Source of the DNA: Schaalia hyovaginalis
GTDB taxonomy: Bacteria; Actinomycetota; Actinomycetes; Actinomycetales; Actinomycetaceae
Direction: 5' to 3'
Length of the DNA stretch: 64,000 nt
Assembly (NCBI RefSeq): GCF_014208035.1
Contig: NZ_JACHMK010000001.1
Span: forward strand, 2,232,001 to 2,296,000
The translations under genes and the position numbers were made by a program. Within the stretch, counting starts at the first letter, position 1. Every line of letters starts with the position of its first letter. Shown here in pieces: positions 61,318 through 64,000 of the stretch. A model generated the notes under the pieces. The model was not told the origin of the DNA. It saw nothing but the letters and a program-made list of their open reading frames with translations, and searched no databases.

Positions 61318-62352
61318 CTACCAGAGCGGAGTCTCCGCTCCGGTATAAGATCCGTTCGCGTCCGGCTGAATCTGATAGTGCTTGTGACCGTCGGGATCAT
61401 CGAAGTAACCGTCTGGCACCGTCGTAGAGGGAGCGCTCCACGCAGCGCCTGCGCCCGCACCCGTTGACGAGCTGACGCCAGTCCCATTGGACGAGCCGTT
61501 CGAGTAGTCCTGGGAGACCTGGGAGGCTGAGTATCCGCTCGAATATGAGGCATTTCCGCCATTCCCCGCACTCGACGAAGACTCTCCCGAGGAGTAGGAC
61601 GCGGCCGCCTGCGCCTGCTGGGCTTGGGTCCACGCAGCCTGGGAATCCGAGACTGCTTTCACCGCTGTCTCCGCCGCGACCTGTGCCTCAGCGATCCGGC
61701 TGATAGCAGCTGTCATCGCTTTCCAGTCATCGGCCTTCACCGGGATGGCAGTCACCTCTTTGAGAGCATCCACCGCGCTTTGCGCCACATGACGCACCCC
61801 CTCATCAGTGACCTTGCCCTGCGATTGACCGATCACCGCATACCACGCATCAACGTCGGCCTCCGCTGATTCACGTGCCGCCGTAAGCGCCGCAGACCTC
61901 TTGGCAATCACAGCCTCTTCCAACGCCTCCACCGCAGCCGTCATGTCCATTGAAGCCGCCTGGCACTCACCAGCCCTCGCCATCAATTCGCGAGCGGCCG
62001 CCTCCAAGGCCTCGCGCCCCGCAGGCATCTCACCTGCCGCAGGTGCCACCACACCCGGAGCTGTCACCGCCTCCACCAGGCTCGCATCATCAAGGCTCTT
62101 GCCCGCTTCGACAAGCTCAGCATCAACCTCAACCGGCGTGCACGCCGCAGCCACCGCTGACACAGCCTCGCTATAAGCTGCCTCAGCCCGGGAATCAAGA
62201 TGCGCCTCCCAGGCGACCACAGCCCCCAGCGCGGCAATCACACAGGAGGCCGCAACACCGAACACCATCGCGCGATGACGCGAAAGGAACGTCTCCTCCA
62301 CACGTTCAGCAGCAAAAGCCGCATCCAAAGCTTCACACTCATTCACTTCCAC
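61318..62352 (-). CDS. Membrane-anchored coiled-coil protein with Ser-rich tail
   Basis: 344 aa from GTG 62352, which is preceded by GGAGGAG at 6 nt; ATG 62379 is possible but has no ribosome site. One transmembrane helix (FGVAASCVIAALGAVVAW) near the N-terminus, then about 200 residues of Ala/Glu-rich helix, and a Ser/Gly/Tyr-rich C-terminus ending in DGYFDDPDGHKHYQI. Lacks a sorting motif. Neighbour of the surface protein; may work with it at the cell envelope. No family recognised. Confidence 0.7.
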   Translation of the reverse strand: MEVNECEALDAAFAAERVEETFLSRHRAMVFGVAASCVIAALGAVVAWEAHLDSRAEAAYSEAVSAVAAACTPVEVDAELVEAGKSLDDASLVEAVTAPGVVAPAAGEMPAGREALEAAARELMARAGECQAASMDMTAAVEALEEAVIAKRSAALTAARESAEADVDAWYAVIGQSQGKVTDEGVRHVAQSAVDALKEVTAIPVKADDWKAMTAAISRIAEAQVAAETAVKAVSDSQAAWTQAQQAQAAASYSSGESSSSAGNGGNASYSSGYSASQVSQDYSNGSSNGTGVSSSTGAGAGAAWSAPSTTVPDGYFDDPDGHKHYQIQPDANGSYTGAETPLW

Positions 62353-62468
62353 GACGATCTCCTCCACAATCCGCCGCATCCATTACCCGACAAGTCGACG
62401 GTACACGCCCACCAAGGCTGACGATTGCACGACCGTGGACATCACCCCGACGATGAGCAGGCCGACCC

Positions 62469-62500
62469 CTCGTGGCGCCGCCCGAAAGCGGCGCCACGAG
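62469..62500. terminator. Hairpin upstream of motif copy 4
   Basis: A 13-bp perfect stem CTCGTGGCGCCGC / GCGGCGCCACGAG with loop CCGAAA, between divergent genes. Could insulate the two directions. Confidence 0.5.
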
Positions 62501-62512
62501 AGACCACGCCCC

Positions 62513-62531
62513 GTGTGTGCACACGCGACGT
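62513..62531 (+). promoter_or_regulatory. Dispersed 19-bp motif, copy 4
   Basis: GTGTGTGCACACGCGACGT, one mismatch from copies 1 and 2, about 115 bp upstream of the 60-aa gene. Confidence 0.55.
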
Positions 62532-62647
62532 TGTATGCGGGCGAGGAAGTAACGAGCTTCCCCGCCCACCGGGAAACAGAGGAACGACCACTGTCTCCCA
62601 AGAGGTGACGACAGACGGTCTGTCGCACCCCCGAAAGGAGAACCCTC

Positions 62648-62830
62648 ATGGGATTCATCTCGATCAACAACGCCGAATACCTCGTCACCGACGATGAACT
62701 CGACGCCCTGACCCCGGACCTCAACAACTTCACCATCACTGGCATCGCACACCTGCGCTTCACCGGCAACGGCCAAGCCATTGACATCCGAATCAGCAAC
62801 GGAACCGTGATCACCACGAGCCGCAGCTGA
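62648..62830 (+). CDS. Small hypothetical protein
   Basis: 60 aa with a strong AAAGGAG ribosome site. Begins MGFISINNAEYLVTDDEL; alternating pattern in the second half (HLRFTGNGQAIDIRISNGTV) suggests beta structure. No family recognised. Confidence 0.65.
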   Translation: MGFISINNAEYLVTDDELDALTPDLNNFTITGIAHLRFTGNGQAIDIRISNGTVITTSRS

Positions 62831-62901
62831 TTGCGCCCCCACGGTGCCCAGGCCCCAAGCCTGGGCACCGTGACCGCGCAACACACCTGCCACCCGACAC
62901 A

Positions 62902-63159
62902 TCACCGCACGCCCCCCACCAGCGAAGGCCGCCGACCAGGGAGCCGACGCGCGCTGATCAACGCCACGCCGGCAACGATGAGAACAACAAGGACGACACC
63001 GACAGCCGCATCAACGACCTCACACGCGACACGAACACACCGGAACACCTCCACCTGCCCAGCACGCGGGACCACCGGCTCGCACCAGACGACCTTCCCC
63101 GCATCCACAAACGGCGGATCATCTACTACGCCTGACCAGCGCACCGTCATTGTTGTCAC
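62902..63159 (-). CDS. Small single-pass membrane protein after the excisionase
   Basis: 85 aa; GTG overlaps the excisionase stop by 4 nt (GTGA). One transmembrane helix near the C-terminus (AVGVVLVVLIVAGVALIS) followed by Arg-rich residues. The coupled start and the clear helix support it as a real gene; no family recognised. A frame on the other strand (62831-63190) looks spurious. Confidence 0.55.
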   Translation of the reverse strand: MTTMTVRWSGVVDDPPFVDAGKVVWCEPVVPRAGQVEVFRCVRVACEVVDAAVGVVLVVLIVAGVALISARRLPGRRPSLVGGVR

Positions 63160-63419
63160 ACCGCCGTCACAAGATCCGACACTTCGGTGACCGAGGGCGA
63201 AGTCGGCGCATCGTGTGACGTGGGAGCTGCGGCGGTGACCGGAGTCAGCAAAGCCTCAATATCCGCGCGACGGAAGTACAACCGACCCGAGGGATACCGC
63301 AGGCACGGCAGCTCACCTGCCTTCGCCCAACGTCGCACCGTATAGGCAGTCACACCGAGAATCTCACCCGCCTGACGTGCATCAATTCGCACATTGCTTT
63401 GCATATTCTGTATTGTCAT
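63156..63419 (-). CDS. xis: Excisionase-like MerR-type DNA-binding protein
   Basis: 87 aa from ATG 63419, chosen because TTGACT and TAATCA sit at promoter spacing just upstream. DARQAGEILGVTAYTVRRWAKAGELPCLRYPSGRLYFRRADIEALL is the HTH_17 pattern of recombination directionality factors. Divergent from the XRE-like gene at 63500 with a shared 80-bp control region. Expected to direct Int towards excision. Confidence 0.85.
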   Translation of the reverse strand: MTIQNMQSNVRIDARQAGEILGVTAYTVRRWAKAGELPCLRYPSGRLYFRRADIEALLTPVTAAAPTSHDAPTSPSVTEVSDLVTAV

Positions 63420-63426
63420 GCTGTCA

Positions 63427-63454
63427 TGATTACATGCACCGATCGATAAGTCAA
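63427..63454 (-). promoter_or_regulatory. Leaderless promoter of the excisionase gene
   Basis: -35 TTGACT (63449-63454) and -10 TAATCA (63427-63432) with a 16-bp spacer; the ATG at 63419 begins 7 nt after the -10, so the transcript should begin at or near the start codon. Confidence 0.55.
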
Positions 63455-63464
63455 CACACCCTCC

Positions 63465-63493
63465 TTGCATCTTTTGCACATCTCGCTTAGATT
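63465..63493 (+). promoter_or_regulatory. Leaderless promoter of the regulator gene
   Basis: -35 TTGCAT (63465-63470), 17-bp spacer, -10 TAGATT (63488-63493); ATG 63500 follows after 6 nt. Two TTGCACA direct repeats (63474-63480 and 63492-63498) overlap it; TGCACA is also the core of the dispersed 19-bp motif. Confidence 0.6.
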
Positions 63494-63499
63494 GCACAC

Positions 63500-63850
63500 A
63501 TGATCGGTTCACAAGCGTCCGAGCTCGTCACGCACCTGACAGTCGACCAAGCCGTAGGAATTGCGGTGAAGCAATACCTCTTCATCAACGCGATCCCCGC
63601 AACGAAACTGGCAAGTGTTCTCGAACTGTCCAGTGCCACTGTTTCGCGGAAGCTTCGCGGCCTTGTGGGATGGTCGACCGAAGAGCTCATGCTCACTGCG
63701 GCTTTCCTCAACATCTCAGTTCAAGACCTGATCCCCCAGGCTGACGGCTTGGGCGGCTGGTTGCCTGCTCCGTATCGCCCGGCGCGCGGCGATCGGGTAC
63801 CTGAGTTGGTGCCCCAAGTCGGGCTTGAACCGACGACCGACGGATTATGA
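63500..63850 (+). CDS. XRE-like regulator whose 3' end lies in the attachment site
   Basis: 116 aa in the integrated state. Helix-turn-helix region PATKLASVLELSSATVSRKLRG with ELMLTAAFLNISVQDLI, like small phage repressors. The last 13 codons (VPQVGLEPTTDG...) are the tRNA 3' end read backwards, and the stop TGA (63848-63850) comes from the chromosomal side of the junction. In the excised circle the same frame joins 25406 and stays open to 25661: 603 nt, 200 aa, adding a hydrophobic stretch (LAIAIVAVVSFLL) and a Pro/Ala-rich tail. Likely the control gene of excision/integration. Confidence 0.8.
   Translation: MIGSQASELVTHLTVDQAVGIAVKQYLFINAIPATKLASVLELSSATVSRKLRGLVGWSTEELMLTAAFLNISVQDLIPQADGLGGWLPAPYRPARGDRVPELVPQVGLEPTTDGL
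63806..63846. repeat. attR: 41-bp repeat inside the tRNA gene
   Basis: Exact copy of 25365-25405. It supplies the 3' half of the intact tRNA gene at this end, so tRNA function is preserved after integration. Confidence 0.95.
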
Positions 63851-63883
63851 GTCCGCTGCTCTGACCGACTGAGCTATTGGGGC
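63807..63883 (-). tRNA. tRNA with CAT anticodon (tRNA-Met, or Ile2 after lysidine modification)
   Basis: Complete cloverleaf on the minus strand: acceptor GCCCCAA / TTGGGGC, D-stem GCTC/GAGC, anticodon loop CTCATAA between GCGGA and TCCGT, T-stem GTCGG/CCGAC with loop TTCAAGC, discriminator A and encoded CCA (74 nt plus CCA). It lacks the unpaired first base of initiator tRNA. The CAT anticodon also fits Ile2; identity elements cannot be settled by eye. Confidence 0.95.
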
Positions 63884-63948
63884 GCACCAAGTTTAGCGGG
63901 CGTCCGAGGCGGGAGGCGACCCCTCACCGGTGAGAGGGCATCACGCCC

Positions 63949-64000
63949 TCGGCAACCCCGCGCGCACGGCGCGCAATACGTCCTTCGTCGCCGTCGGGAT
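63949..64000 (-). CDS. Possible C-terminal fragment of an upstream gene
   Basis: Minus-strand frame reading IPTATKDVLRAVRAGLPRA before a stop at 63949-63951, cut by the window edge. Composition is protein-like but the stretch is too short to assign. Confidence 0.3.

Larger units (their letters stand above)
25365..63846. mobile_element. Integrative and conjugative element (about 38.4 kb) in a CAT tRNA gene
   Basis: The boundaries are an exact 41-bp direct repeat equal to the tRNA 3' end, with a tyrosine integrase at the left end and an excisionase/regulator pair at the right. Between them lie relaxases, a MobC-like accessory protein, a coupling protein, VirB4 and membrane secretion components, ParA and replication-type proteins. 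These make it self-transmissible in principle. Cargo includes a possible defence island, a zeta toxin module and an LPVTG surface protein. Confidence 0.92.

Noticed and set aside
62831..63190. 119-codon plus-strand frame rich in Thr, Pro and Arg
   Set aside because: Low-complexity composition and no ribosome site; the opposite strand has a coupled membrane-protein gene here.
25365..63846. CRISPR array
   Set aside because: The repeats found are either palindromes, short degenerate units or single dispersed motifs; none alternates with unique spacers of constant length.
25365..63846. Prophage
   Set aside because: No capsid, tail, terminase or holin-lysin genes; transfer genes define a conjugative element despite the phage-like regulator.
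63807..63883. Initiator tRNA-fMet
   Set aside because: The acceptor end is fully paired and the anticodon stem lacks the three G-C pairs of initiator tRNA.

Overview
The window is high-GC actinobacterial chromosome. EF-Tu, EF-G, S12/S7 and RpoB/RpoC are all typical of Actinomycetota, and a class C sortase with LPxTG-type surface proteins points to the Actinomyces/Schaalia group. That genus-level call is an inference from overall character, not a database match.

Chromosomal part (1-25364). On the minus strand lie a fimbrial locus (class C sortase, a large pilin-like gene broken by frameshifts, and an intact wall-anchored surface protein), then tuf, fusA, rpsG and rpsL. On the plus strand, 10903-17526 is a tightly packed five-gene transport operon: an ECF S component, a fused A-A' ATPase, a T component and two half-size ABC transporters of the kind used for siderophore import. 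A palindrome resembling metal-regulator boxes precedes it, and a second box-like site precedes the surface-protein gene. rpoB-rpoC follow on the minus strand.

Mobile part (25365-63846). A roughly 38.4 kb integrative and conjugative element (ICE) sits in the 3' end of a CAT-anticodon tRNA gene and is bounded by an exact 41-bp direct repeat. Left arm: tyrosine integrase, two small paralogous proteins, ParA with a ribbon-helix-helix partner, DUF2786, glutaredoxin-like protein, transglycosylase/NlpC-P60 hydrolase, SSB and a very large methylase-helicase whose 5' end is interrupted by another gene. Middle: a cargo island (DUF3800; DprA-like plus ComF-like phosphoribosyltransferase), a probable oriT, a MobC-like protein, two tandem relaxases, and a zeta-toxin/antitoxin/resolvase operon. 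A minus-strand operon of eight genes chained by overlapping stop/start codons encodes the type IV secretion apparatus (TraG/VirD4, VirB4, SCO6880-like, VirB6-like, VirB8-like, pilin-like and others). Right arm: three winged-helix replication-type proteins, a VaFE-repeat surface protein with LPVTG anchor, a coiled-coil membrane protein, and the control region: an excisionase and a divergent XRE-type regulator, both apparently read from leaderless promoters.

The observation I rate highest is that the regulator gene at the right end runs through the attachment site. Integrated, it stops inside the tRNA gene (116 aa). In the excised circle the frame stays open through attP into the left end and gives a 200-aa protein with an added hydrophobic segment, while its promoter then points into int. 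This mirrors the logic of integration-dependent immunity in some mycobacteriophages. Other items to check are the gene nested in the helicase, the tandem relaxases, the DprA/phosphoribosyltransferase pair, and a 19-bp motif repeated four times in the element.
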